Made by a program: the position numbers and the translations under genes. DNA of 60,625 nt from Candidatus Atribacteria bacterium ADurb.Bin276 (GTDB taxonomy: Bacteria > Atribacterota > Atribacteria > Atribacterales > Atribacteraceae), in assembly GCA_002069605.1 (NCBI GenBank), contig MWBQ01000033.1, forward strand, positions 1 through 60,625, given 5' to 3'. The notes under the pieces were generated by a model. It had not been told where the DNA came from. It saw only the letters and a list, made by a program, of their open reading frames with translations, and searched no databases. Below are positions 17,825 to 25,933 of the stretch, one piece after another. Each line of letters opens with the position of its first letter. Positions within the stretch are counted from its first letter, which is position 1.

Positions 17825-18544
17825 CTATTGACCCTCCTTCTTAGTAAGCTCTACATTTTCAATGACATCTTCAAAAATTCCCTGTGGAGTGGTTAATAAT
17901 AACTCCATAAGACCGTATTTCTCGTTTTCTGTATCAATATCAAGAGCATTCCAGGGTATAATAGCTTTATTTCGAGCTAAATAAGAAGTTGGGTCCCAGA
18001 AAAGCTTCATGGAGCCGTCAAAAAGCTTTCTTCCCCGGCTATAATTATCTTCATCTCCATCACGAACATATAATTTACCTTCAAGCGTGAGGGGGAGGGC
18101 TGGATAATCGGATATGCCTTGCCCTTCATGATTTTTAAAGCGGATTTCAACTTCAATACCCTGCTCAGATGGCTCAGAGAAACATATGATACCAGCTAAA
18201 CCAGGGATTTCCTTCCCTTTCATGGTAAAATCAAACACATTTATTCCTTTTTTAATGTCTATTTCCTGTTGGATTTCTTCGTAATAGGGAGCAATAGCTT
18301 TAAGGGTGTGTTTTCCTGGGGGAATCCGGGTTAATTTATAATCTTTACTCATATATAAAATGTCCGATTTTCTATCAATAGTAATTTGAAGTTTCTTTAC
18401 CACATCCTGAGATATCTCGTCGACCACCTTACCTTGGAGAGTTCCCCATTTAGTACTGGTGGTGAAGTAGACGAAAACGAACAAAACTGCCAAGACAACA
18501 AGTATAAATGTAGAAATAAGGATGGTTGTTTTTTTCTTTTTCAT
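17825..18544 (-). CDS. Membrane-anchored protein with carboxypeptidase-regulatory-like domain
   Basis: A 239-aa protein. An N-terminal anchor (residues 7-30, after a KKKK start) is followed by a beta-sandwich of the PEGA / carboxypeptidase-regulatory type (GTLQGKVVDEISQDVV...LTRIPPGKHTLKAIAPYYEEIQQEIDI, about residues 34-105) and an uncharacterised C-terminal half. It probably faces the outside. It begins inside the last codons of the ATPase gene (ATGA overlap), so its production is coupled to the transporter. Function unknown; likely an extracytoplasmic partner of the ABC-2 system. Confidence 0.6.
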   Translation of the reverse strand: MKKKKTTILISTFILVVLAVLFVFVYFTTSTKWGTLQGKVVDEISQDVVKKLQITIDRKSDILYMSKDYKLTRIPPGKHTLKAIAPYYEEIQQEIDIKKGINVFDFTMKGKEIPGLAGIICFSEPSEQGIEVEIRFKNHEGQGISDYPALPLTLEGKLYVRDGDEDNYSRGRKLFDGSMKLFWDPTSYLARNKAIIPWNALDIDTENEKYGLMELLLTTPQGIFEDVIENVELTKKEGQ

Positions 18545-19488
18545 TGTCCATTCCCTCGGTTGGTTAATAACGAAATGTTTTGTTGGGTGATAGTAATAAA
18601 AGCTTCTTCTAAGCTCATTTCTTTCGCTTGCATAGCAAGGATGATATACCCAGAATTAAAAATAGCTTCTGAAAGGTCTTTACGGTAATCTCGATCGGTT
18701 TTCAGCTGGACTTCAACTTTGTTCTCTTTGCATTGAAAAGCTTGGATAAAGGGAAGATTGCTTAAAACCGGCTCTAAATTTTGGGCTTCCTGATTCAATT
18801 CAATGCGTATAGTCACCGTATCAGATAATTTTCTTTTAATATTATCCATATTATCTTCGGCAAGTAATTTCCCCTGATTGATAATTCCTACTTTTTTACA
18901 CAATTTTTCAACTTCGGAGAGAAGATGAGAGGAGACAAACACGGTCCGACCGGTTTCATGCTCTTCTTCGATCAGATCACGTATTTGCTTAATACCGGTT
19001 GGGTCGAGGTTGGCTACCGGTTCATCAAGGATGAGTAACTCTGGATCATGGAGAAGGGCTTTCACAAAGGCTAATTTTTGTTGCATTCCTTTAGAATAAG
19101 CACCGAGATTTTTATTTTTTTCTTTTTCTAAACCAACGGCATTCATTAATTTGTCTATCCGCTTCGGTCGATTTTCAACTTCATAAATTTCACCAAAGAA
19201 ATTAAGGTATTCTAAGGCGGTCATGTCACGATAAAAATACTGGCTTTCTGAAACAACACCAACCTTTCTTTTTAGTTTGACATCATTGGTTTTCATTTCA
19301 TTTCCAAGGAGAAAAATTTTTCCACTGGATTTAGGAACAAGCCCAAGAAGCATCATAATAGTTGTTGTTTTTCCTGCCCCATTTGGACCTAAAAACCCAT
19401 AAATATCGTTTTTTTCTACCTTGAGGTTTAATTCGTTCACTACCAGTAAATCATTATAGGCCTTGCATAGATTTTCAGTTTGTATCAT
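18541..19488 (-). CDS. ABC transporter ATP-binding protein (ABC-2 exporter type)
   Basis: A 315-aa ATPase with Walker A GPNGAGKTT (residues 34-42), a signature region SKGMQQKLAFVKAL, Walker B LLILDEPVANLD and an H-loop SSHL. A C-terminal extension (about residues 215-310) is like that of DrrA/GldA-type exporter ATPases. GGAGGACAT lies before the ATG at 19488. First gene of the operon ATPase, anchored beta-sandwich protein, permease, exported protein. Drug, lipid or polymer export are all possible. Confidence 0.9.
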   Translation of the reverse strand: MIQTENLCKAYNDLLVVNELNLKVEKNDIYGFLGPNGAGKTTTIMMLLGLVPKSSGKIFLLGNEMKTNDVKLKRKVGVVSESQYFYRDMTALEYLNFFGEIYEVENRPKRIDKLMNAVGLEKEKNKNLGAYSKGMQQKLAFVKALLHDPELLILDEPVANLDPTGIKQIRDLIEEEHETGRTVFVSSHLLSEVEKLCKKVGIINQGKLLAEDNMDNIKRKLSDTVTIRIELNQEAQNLEPVLSNLPFIQAFQCKENKVEVQLKTDRDYRKDLSEAIFNSGYIILAMQAKEMSLEEAFITITQQNISLLTNRGNGQ

Positions 19489-19728
19489 AGAACAGTTTTA
19501 TGTCCTCCTTTCAATATCACTAAAACGTGCTTCGGAATTTATCTTTTTATTAATTCTTTGGATTAAATAAATTCATTGATTATTTTATACTATTTATAGT
19601 GTAAATGTTGGTTAACCGTTCCCATATTGATTAAAATTCTTCTTTTAATATGTTTTAAGAAACGCTGGACGTATCAAAACCACTTTTTGAGCAGTATTTT
19701 ATGGTTTAAATAGAAAAGGAGGAAAGGA

Positions 19729-20526
19729 ATGCCGGAACTGCCTGAAGTTGAAATAATTAGAAGGGAACTCTTACTTCCTTTGTTAGGAGAAAGAATAGTT
19801 GATTTAGAAATAGATGATAAAAAAATTCAGATTCATTCCATGGATATCCTTAATAAGGTTATTACCGACCTGATACGAAAAGGGAAATATCTTTTCCTAA
19901 TTTTTAATGACTCAAGTTCTCTCCTTTTTCATATGGGAATGACTGGGAGTTTAATATATACCAAAGCCAAGGAAAATCTCCGGTTTCAAAGAGCTCGTAT
20001 CACTTTATCACAGGGTTTTATTTCTTTTTGTGATGCCCGCCGTTTTGGAAAAATTAAATATTTAACTGAAAATGAAAGAGAAAAAGTCATGGAAAACCTT
20101 GGGTTCGATCCGTTGCTTAGCGAGTATTCCTGGAATAATTTTGAAAAACTCTTAATAAACAAAACACTTCCAGTAAAAAATTTTCTCATGAATCAAGCCT
20201 GGATAACTGGAATTGGAAATATTTATGCCAGCGAGATTCTATTTTTAAGTAAAATTCATCCGGAAAAAAGAATGAAAGAATTAACCGTCCAAGAGAGAAA
20301 ATCATTATTTGATTCAATTCCCTTAATCCTTAATCAGGCAATTATATGCGAGGGAACTACTATTCGTGATTATCAACACACCAATGGTTCAAGTGGTTTT
20401 TTTCAAAATTGTTTGCAAGTATATGATCGGGAAGGAAAGCCGTGTTTGGTATGTGGAACTCCAATTGTAAGAATTAAAATGGCTCAACGAAGCACGTATT
20501 TTTGCCCTCGCTGTCAGAAAATATAA
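19729..20526 (+). CDS. mutM: Formamidopyrimidine-DNA glycosylase
   Basis: A 265-aa bifunctional base-excision enzyme that removes 8-oxoguanine and opened purines. The catalytic N terminus PELPEVE (Pro nucleophile after Met removal, Glu3), the GKYLFL lysine loop, the GNIYASEIL helix-two-turn-helix segment and the C-terminal zinc finger (CLVCGTP...YFCPRCQK) are all present. AAGGAGG precedes the ATG. It stands alone, divergent from the ABC-2 operon. An oxidative-damage repair enzyme in an anaerobe is common. Confidence 0.95.
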   Translation: MPELPEVEIIRRELLLPLLGERIVDLEIDDKKIQIHSMDILNKVITDLIRKGKYLFLIFNDSSSLLFHMGMTGSLIYTKAKENLRFQRARITLSQGFISFCDARRFGKIKYLTENEREKVMENLGFDPLLSEYSWNNFEKLLINKTLPVKNFLMNQAWITGIGNIYASEILFLSKIHPEKRMKELTVQERKSLFDSIPLILNQAIICEGTTIRDYQHTNGSSGFFQNCLQVYDREGKPCLVCGTPIVRIKMAQRSTYFCPRCQKI

Positions 20527-20742
20527 AGATTATTATCTATTCCGAATATATTTTTGAAAAGAAATGAACGCCTTCTGACTGAAGATGAAGGGAATTGTTC
20601 ATCGATTAACTTTGAATCTCTCTCGGGGGTGGGAAATTAATCAAAACAATCAAATAAATCCTTCTTTTTTAATAAAAGAAGACGAGTATGGGGGGAATGA
20701 TATTTATACTTATCACTGTTTTTTGTGAAAGGAGGAAATGTT

Positions 20743-21468
20743 TTGCTTAATCGACAAGGAGTCGGTGAGGGGTTACTTCACTTTTTTTTCCCTCAAAATT
20801 GTGTAAATTGTAAAAAATATATTACTGAGTCGGCAGGCTATCCCTTATGCGAAGTATGCGAAAAAATGATTCGAAAAGATATTTCCCCCTATTGTTTGAT
20901 TTGTGGAAGGCCAGTACAAAATAATCGCCAAATCAAATGTCGACGATGCCGAGAAAAACCTTTTTCTTTTGATCTTGCCCGAGCCATTACTCTATATGAG
21001 CCCCCGATTAAAAATGCTATTCATGCTTTTAAGTATCGAAAGATTCTATCGTTACGAATTTTATTTATTCATTTATTGGTCGAATTTTTATCTTCAAATC
21101 CCTTCTTTCGTGATATTGATGGAATTCTGCCGGTACCACTCCATCAATCTCGTCTTCGTGAAAGAGAGTTTAATCAAGCCGAAATCTTAGCACGAGGTAT
21201 TTCTGAAGTTTTACAAAAACCTCTCATCAGTAAAGCCGTAACCCGGAAAAAGAAAACTCTACCACAAGTAGGGCTAAGCATGAAAGAGAGAAGGCTCAAT
21301 CTCCAAGGCGCCTTTCGGGTGGAGAATGAAAAATTTTTAGCAAAGAAAAAAATATTAATCATCGATGATGTTTTAACCTCTCGTTCCACTGTGGATAGTC
21401 TTTCCTTGGTATTACGTCGAGCAGGAAGTCAAACCATATTAGTTTTAGCTTTAGCAACTGGAAAATAA
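20743..21468 (+). CDS. ComF-family phosphoribosyltransferase-like protein
   Basis: About 241 aa. An N-terminal zinc-ribbon (NCVNCKKY, CEVC, CLICGRP, CRRCREKP, residues 15-80) is followed by a type I phosphoribosyltransferase fold with the PRPP loop ILIIDDVLTSRSTV near residue 205 and the PVPLHQSRLREREFNQA segment typical of ComFC. In competent bacteria ComFC helps DNA uptake, but most members are of unclear role. The start is TTG at 20743 with AAAGGAGG at correct spacing; the GTG at 20725 lies before that site and is unlikely. Confidence 0.88.
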   Translation: MLNRQGVGEGLLHFFFPQNCVNCKKYITESAGYPLCEVCEKMIRKDISPYCLICGRPVQNNRQIKCRRCREKPFSFDLARAITLYEPPIKNAIHAFKYRKILSLRILFIHLLVEFLSSNPFFRDIDGILPVPLHQSRLREREFNQAEILARGISEVLQKPLISKAVTRKKKTLPQVGLSMKERRLNLQGAFRVENEKFLAKKKILIIDDVLTSRSTVDSLSLVLRRAGSQTILVLALATGK

Positions 21469-21504
21469 AAAATAAGGGTGATTTAATAAATTAAAGCTGA
21501 AATA

Positions 21505-21554
21505 ATATTCATAATTTTATAAAATATTGACATTATTAAGGAAAAATATAAAAT
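21505..21554 (+). promoter_or_regulatory. Predicted promoter of the SorC-family regulator operon
   Basis: TTGACA (21527-21532) and TAAAAT (21549-21554) with a 16-bp spacer. The expected start of transcription, about 21561, leaves a leader of about 60 nt before the preferred ATG at 21623. An AATATT...ATTTTATAAAAT...AATATT symmetric stretch lies just upstream of the -35. Confidence 0.5.
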
Positions 21555-21572
21555 AGATTTGAATGGATATTA

Positions 21573-21598
21573 AAAATATGAATGATTATTCATATTTT
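21573..21598 (+). promoter_or_regulatory. Perfect palindrome in the leader of the SorC-family gene (candidate operator)
   Basis: AAAATATGAAT and ATTCATATTTT form a perfect 11-bp inverted repeat with a 4-nt spacer, located just after the predicted transcription start and before the ATG at 21623. It is well placed as an autoregulatory operator. It is too A/T-rich to be a good terminator. Confidence 0.5.
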
Positions 21599-21622
21599 GA
21601 TTTTTTAATTAAAGGATTAGCC

Positions 21623-22582
21623 ATGAATCTTACCGATGAAAATGTTGAATTGATGACTCGAATTGCTTGGCTTCATTATATGGAAGGTCTCACCCAAAAT
21701 GAAATTGGCCAACAATTAAAACTTTCTCAACCTAAAGTTGCCAGACTTATCGACAAAGCGCAAAAAAATGGAATTATAAAGATATCGATTGAATCACCTC
21801 TTTCCAATTGTTTAAAAATTGAATCGATAATTCGTAAACAATTTGGGCTACAAGATGTTGTAGTAATCCCAACCCCTCAGGAAAAAGAGATTTATGAAAG
21901 CATTGGTCGAGCAGGGGCTTGGTATATGGAAAAGGTTTTAAATAATGGAGATTTGGTTGGAATTGCCTGGGGGCGGACCCTAAAACACCTGGCCTTAGCG
22001 ATTCGTTCGGCAAAAGTCAAGAATCTTAAATTCGTTACCATGGTTGGAGGCTTGACTTCCTCAGCTTCGCTTAATCCCTATACTATCGGGGAAAAACTGG
22101 CTTCAATATTTGAAGGTGAGTGCTATTATCTTTATGCACCAGCCGTGGTTGAAAGTGAAGAAATAAGAAATTTTTATTTGAATGAAAGAATAAATCAAAA
22201 TACTCTTCAACTTGCCTGTCAGGCTAAATGGTCTTTAGTGGGTATTGGTACGGTTGATGTTCGTTATTCAATTTACTCTTTAACTGGATTTATAGATTAT
22301 CATGAGTTAGAAGCATTAAAACAAAAAGGAGCAGTAGGAGATATTTTGGGTCAATTTTATACCATTGATGGAACCATTTTAGATACGCCCTTACATCGAA
22401 GAACAGTTGCAGTGCCACTTGAAAATATTCAAAAAATGCACAATGTAATCGGGGTGGCTGGTGGCGAAGAAAAAGCCGATGCTATTCTTGGAGCTCTCCG
22501 GGGTCATTTTATCAATATACTTATCACCGATGAAAAGACCGCAATGAAAATTATGAGTCGAATATCAGTTCTGGAGGGATAA
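21623..22582 (+). CDS. SorC/DeoR-family sugar-responsive transcriptional regulator
   Basis: A 319-aa regulator. The N-terminal helix-turn-helix is MTRIAWLHYMEGLTQNEIGQQLKLSQPKVARLIDKA (about residues 10-50). A large sugar-phosphate-binding domain of the SorC/CggR type follows (GRAGAWYMEKVLNNGDLVGIAWGRTLKHLA, then GVAGGEEKADAILGAL near the C terminus). The frame extends to 21563, but that would put the start on top of the predicted transcription start and through a palindrome. The ATG at 21623 has AAAGGA six bases upstream. It is followed 2 nt later by a PfkB kinase, and heads a polyol operon it probably controls in response to a phosphorylated intermediate. Confidence 0.88.
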   Translation: MNLTDENVELMTRIAWLHYMEGLTQNEIGQQLKLSQPKVARLIDKAQKNGIIKISIESPLSNCLKIESIIRKQFGLQDVVVIPTPQEKEIYESIGRAGAWYMEKVLNNGDLVGIAWGRTLKHLALAIRSAKVKNLKFVTMVGGLTSSASLNPYTIGEKLASIFEGECYYLYAPAVVESEEIRNFYLNERINQNTLQLACQAKWSLVGIGTVDVRYSIYSLTGFIDYHELEALKQKGAVGDILGQFYTIDGTILDTPLHRRTVAVPLENIQKMHNVIGVAGGEEKADAILGALRGHFINILITDEKTAMKIMSRISVLEG

Positions 22583-22584
22583 AA

Positions 22585-23517
22585 ATGGCCAAAGTAACTT
22601 GCATAGGAATCCTGGTTGCCGATCTCTTAGGTCGGCCTATCAATCGATTACCAGAAAGAGGGAAATTGGTTTTAATTCCACAAATGGAACTCCATGTGGG
22701 TGGAGGAGCTAACAATACCGGAGTGGTATTGAAAAAATTAGGCGAAGAAGTGGTGATGGTGGGGAAAGTTGGACAAGATGGTTTGGGTGAATTTATCATC
22801 AATTCACTTCGAAAAGAGGGGATTGATCCCAAAGGCATAACCATAACACAAGAATATTCAACCTCGGCAACTATGGTTTTAGTCGATGAGCAGGGAGAGC
22901 GTTCCTTTATTCACTGTGCAGGAGCTAATCAAAGCTTAAGAAATGCTGATATTCAAGATGAATTTTTTCACGACTCGGATATCGTTCATATCACAGGTAC
23001 ATTTTTAATGCCTGGTTTTGATGGGCCTGAAACAACCGCTCTTTTAAAGCGGGTTAAAGAAGCCGGCGTTACCACTTCAATTGATACTTATTGGGATGAC
23101 AGCGGACAATGGCTCAACGTCATTGAGCCCTACCTTCCTCTCCTCGATATATTTATTTCTAATCGGGATGAGTCTACCCGTATTTCTGGTCGTCAGAATA
23201 TAGTGGATAATGCCAAATTTTTTCTCGATTATGGTATTCAGATTGTAGCTATCAAGATGGGAGAAGAAGGGAGTTTTATCATGACTCAAAACGAAAAAAT
23301 ATTAGTTCCTCCCTTCCAAGTGAAAGCTGTAGATGGAACCGGTGCTGGCGATGCTTTTGCTGCTGGTTTCTTAGTTGGCTATTTAAAAAAATGGGATTTA
23401 TATGAAACTGGCCGATTTGCGAACGCCTGTGGAGCCATGTGCGTTCAAGCTATGGGAGCTACCGATGGTGTTGGGAACTTTGATGAAGTAATGGATTTTG
23501 TTCGTAAACACTCGTAA
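22585..23517 (+). CDS. PfkB-family (ribokinase-like) carbohydrate kinase
   Basis: A 310-aa sugar kinase. The substrate-binding GGGANNTGVVLKKLG segment (about residues 37-51) and the catalytic/anion-hole motif DGTGAGDAFAAGF (near 250) are present. The Asp of GAGD is the base. It starts 2 nt after the regulator gene, with GGAGGG inside the regulator's end. By context it phosphorylates a keto-sugar from the neighbouring dehydrogenases (for example fructose or a pentulose), but substrate cannot be called. Confidence 0.9.
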   Translation: MAKVTCIGILVADLLGRPINRLPERGKLVLIPQMELHVGGGANNTGVVLKKLGEEVVMVGKVGQDGLGEFIINSLRKEGIDPKGITITQEYSTSATMVLVDEQGERSFIHCAGANQSLRNADIQDEFFHDSDIVHITGTFLMPGFDGPETTALLKRVKEAGVTTSIDTYWDDSGQWLNVIEPYLPLLDIFISNRDESTRISGRQNIVDNAKFFLDYGIQIVAIKMGEEGSFIMTQNEKILVPPFQVKAVDGTGAGDAFAAGFLVGYLKKWDLYETGRFANACGAMCVQAMGATDGVGNFDEVMDFVRKHS

Positions 23518-23544
23518 ATTTTAAAAGAAATGAGAGGTTTTTGA

Positions 23545-24744
23545 ATGAACCAGTCTGTTCAATTTGGAGCAGGTAACATTGGAAGAGGTTTTATTGGTCA
23601 TCTTCTTTGGGAATCGGGTTATCGGATTGTTTTTGTTGAAGCCTATCCAGATCTTGTTAAACTTCTCAATGCTCGCTCAAAATACCCCCTTCGGTTATTA
23701 GAAAAAAACGGTCAAGAAAAAAATGTGACCATAGATAATTTAGTTGCTTATCAGACCGAAGAAAAAAACAATATTTCACAAGCTATTGCTGTTTCATCGG
23801 TTATTTTTACAGCAGTTGGTGTAAAAAATTTGCCGGCCATTGCTCCTTTAGTAGCTGATGGGATTCAGCTTCGCCTCAAAGAAAATCCTATCCCTATCAA
23901 TATTCTTTTGTGTGAAAATCTTAAAGATGCGCCTCAATTTTTTAAAAATGAAGTGAAAACTCATTTAAATACCGAAGGAAAACAATTTCTTCAGGAAAAA
24001 GTTGGTTTTGTTGGAACGGTTGTTGCCCGTATGGTTCCAGTAATGGATAAGCGATTTGGTGTTGATGACCCTCTGTTTATTGTTGCTGAAGCCTATCATA
24101 AACTTCCTTATGATGTGACTGCTGTGAAGGGAGTTTTTCCTGAAATCTCGGGTTTGAAACCAGTTCAAAATTTTCCTTCTGAGGTTGACAAAAAACTCTT
24201 CATCCATAATTTAGGTCACGCAACCCTAGCCTATTTCGGTTACTTGAAGGGATATGAATACATTCATCAGGCAATTGCCGATGAAGAAATAAAAAATCTT
24301 CTTGATGAAGTGCTCAATGAAACTTCAACTTCAATTCTTCGGAAGTATCCGGATTTAGATCGAGTTGAAGTTAACGAATTTGTTGAAGATCTAAAGGAGC
24401 GTTTCTTTAATCCGTTACTTATGGATACAGTTTATCGAGTTGGGAGAGACCCAATTCGCAAACTTGGTGAGGATGACCGCATAATTGGAGGGATCGCTCT
24501 TTGTCAATCTCAAAAAGTCTTTCCAGCTGCAATAATAAAGGTGACCGGATTAGCATTGAACTATGATTATAATAAGGATGCCGATGCGGTAAAACTCCAG
24601 AAAATGATTAAGGACAAAGGGATTAAAGAAGTCATTCATAAGTTGTGTAATCTTGATCCTGAAACCGATATTGGTGAAAAAATTATCCAATCCTATTATC
24701 AGTTTAGAGAGCGGTTTCGGATATTGAAGGAAAATAAATTGTAA
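23545..24744 (+). CDS. mtlD: Mannitol-1-phosphate 5-dehydrogenase family protein
   Basis: A 399-aa NAD-dependent long-chain polyol dehydrogenase that interconverts mannitol 1-phosphate and fructose 6-phosphate. The N-terminal Rossmann motif is FGAGNIGRGFIG (residues 7-18). The family-typical segments FVGTVVARMVPVM (about 157-169), VKGVFPEISGLKP, FIHNLGHATLAYFGYLKG (His/Asn catalytic region) and the Lys-rich catalytic area later in the protein follow. GAGAGG precedes the ATG. It lies in the SorC-regulator operon between a PfkB kinase and a zinc dehydrogenase. No mannitol PTS gene is seen, so mannitol 1-phosphate would need another source; a related polyol phosphate is possible. Confidence 0.88.
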   Translation: MNQSVQFGAGNIGRGFIGHLLWESGYRIVFVEAYPDLVKLLNARSKYPLRLLEKNGQEKNVTIDNLVAYQTEEKNNISQAIAVSSVIFTAVGVKNLPAIAPLVADGIQLRLKENPIPINILLCENLKDAPQFFKNEVKTHLNTEGKQFLQEKVGFVGTVVARMVPVMDKRFGVDDPLFIVAEAYHKLPYDVTAVKGVFPEISGLKPVQNFPSEVDKKLFIHNLGHATLAYFGYLKGYEYIHQAIADEEIKNLLDEVLNETSTSILRKYPDLDRVEVNEFVEDLKERFFNPLLMDTVYRVGRDPIRKLGEDDRIIGGIALCQSQKVFPAAIIKVTGLALNYDYNKDADAVKLQKMIKDKGIKEVIHKLCNLDPETDIGEKIIQSYYQFRERFRILKENKL

Positions 24745-24780
24745 ACTTCCCTCTGGGAAGAATTGAGAGGAGTGGAGTAA

Positions 24781-25830
24781 ATGAAAGCAGCTGTTTACTA
24801 CGGACCGGGCGATTTGAGAATTGAAGAAAGTCCCCTTCCGGAAATTGGACCGGGAGATATACTTCTGAAAGTCGGTGCGTGTGCAATATGTGGAACCGAT
24901 ATGCGGATTTTTCGTCATGGGCATCGCGGTGTAAAAATTCCCCAAATTGTTGGTCATGAGATTGCCGGTACTGTCGCTGAAATTGGGAAAGACGTGAAGG
25001 GGTATGCTGTTGGGGATAAAGTTGCAGTTGATCCTATTGTATCCTGCGGTGAATGTTTTTATTGCCGACGGGGATTAACCAACCTGTGCCTTACTTTCAA
25101 AGAAAATTATGAAGCTTTTGGATACTATTATCCCGGGGGTTTCGCTGAATATATGCGGATTCCAGAAAAAGCCATTCGGCGAGGGAATCTCATTCTGATT
25201 AAAGACGACTTGGCTTTGGAAGAAGCTGCTATTGCAGAACCAATGGCTTGCGCTTTAAATGGTCAGATGTTGTCCCAAGTTGGAGTTGGTGATCATGTCT
25301 TAATTATTGGAGCCGGACCAATAGGTTGCATGCATATTTCTTTAGCAAAAACCCTTGGAGCAACGAAAGTCATCATTTCTGAATTCCAGGAGGGTCGATT
25401 GAACTTGGCTCGTCAGTTCGGAGCTGATATTTATGTGAATCCCATGCAGGAAGATCTGAAAGAAGTTCTGATGAAGGCGACCAATGGAATTGGTCCTTCG
25501 GTTATTATCATTTCCGCTCCTGCTCGAAAAGCACAAGAAATGGCGTTGGATCTGGCTGCTAACCAAGCCCGAATCAACTTTTTCGGAGGGTTGCCGAAAG
25601 ATGACCACCTGGTGAACCTCGACAGCAATGTCATACATTATAAAGAACTCTTTATTCATGGTACCAGTGGAACAACTTCAAACCATATTCATAAGTGTAT
25701 TGAGTTGATGGCGGGGAAAAGAGTCAATGCTTCTCAGATAATTAGTAAGGTCATATCTTTAGAAGAGCTTCCTGCCATGTTAGTTGAAGCCGAGAAGGGA
25801 AATTATCTGAAAATAATCGTCAAACCATAA
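24781..25830 (+). CDS. Zinc-dependent medium-chain alcohol/polyol dehydrogenase
   Basis: A 349-aa MDR-family dehydrogenase like sorbitol or 2,3-butanediol dehydrogenase. The catalytic zinc ligands are C37 (CGTD), H59-E60 (GHE) and the usual later Glu. The structural zinc is C89, C92, C95 and C103. The NAD-binding motif is IIGAGPIGCMH (about residue 178). GAGAGGAG precedes the ATG. It is 36 nt after mtlD and about 100 nt before the fused E1 gene, in the same direction. A close paralogue lies at 34855-35895. Substrate unknown: a polyol or a vicinal diol. Confidence 0.9.
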   Translation: MKAAVYYGPGDLRIEESPLPEIGPGDILLKVGACAICGTDMRIFRHGHRGVKIPQIVGHEIAGTVAEIGKDVKGYAVGDKVAVDPIVSCGECFYCRRGLTNLCLTFKENYEAFGYYYPGGFAEYMRIPEKAIRRGNLILIKDDLALEEAAIAEPMACALNGQMLSQVGVGDHVLIIGAGPIGCMHISLAKTLGATKVIISEFQEGRLNLARQFGADIYVNPMQEDLKEVLMKATNGIGPSVIIISAPARKAQEMALDLAANQARINFFGGLPKDDHLVNLDSNVIHYKELFIHGTSGTTSNHIHKCIELMAGKRVNASQIISKVISLEELPAMLVEAEKGNYLKIIVKP

Positions 25831-25889
25831 AATCATCGCAAATGATTGGATAGATTGAGTTTTAAACTGAAATTATAAGCGGTTAAGCT

Positions 25890-25907
25890 ATCACAACTTG
25901 CTGTGAT
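25890..25907 (+). promoter_or_regulatory. Inverted repeat before the E1 gene
   Basis: ATCACA-N6-TGTGAT, a short symmetric site between the dehydrogenase and E1 genes, followed after a few bases by TAATTTTT. It could be an operator or a weak attenuator. The short arms leave it uncertain. Confidence 0.35.
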
Positions 25908-25933
25908 TCGCCTAATTTTTGGAGGTGTTTACC

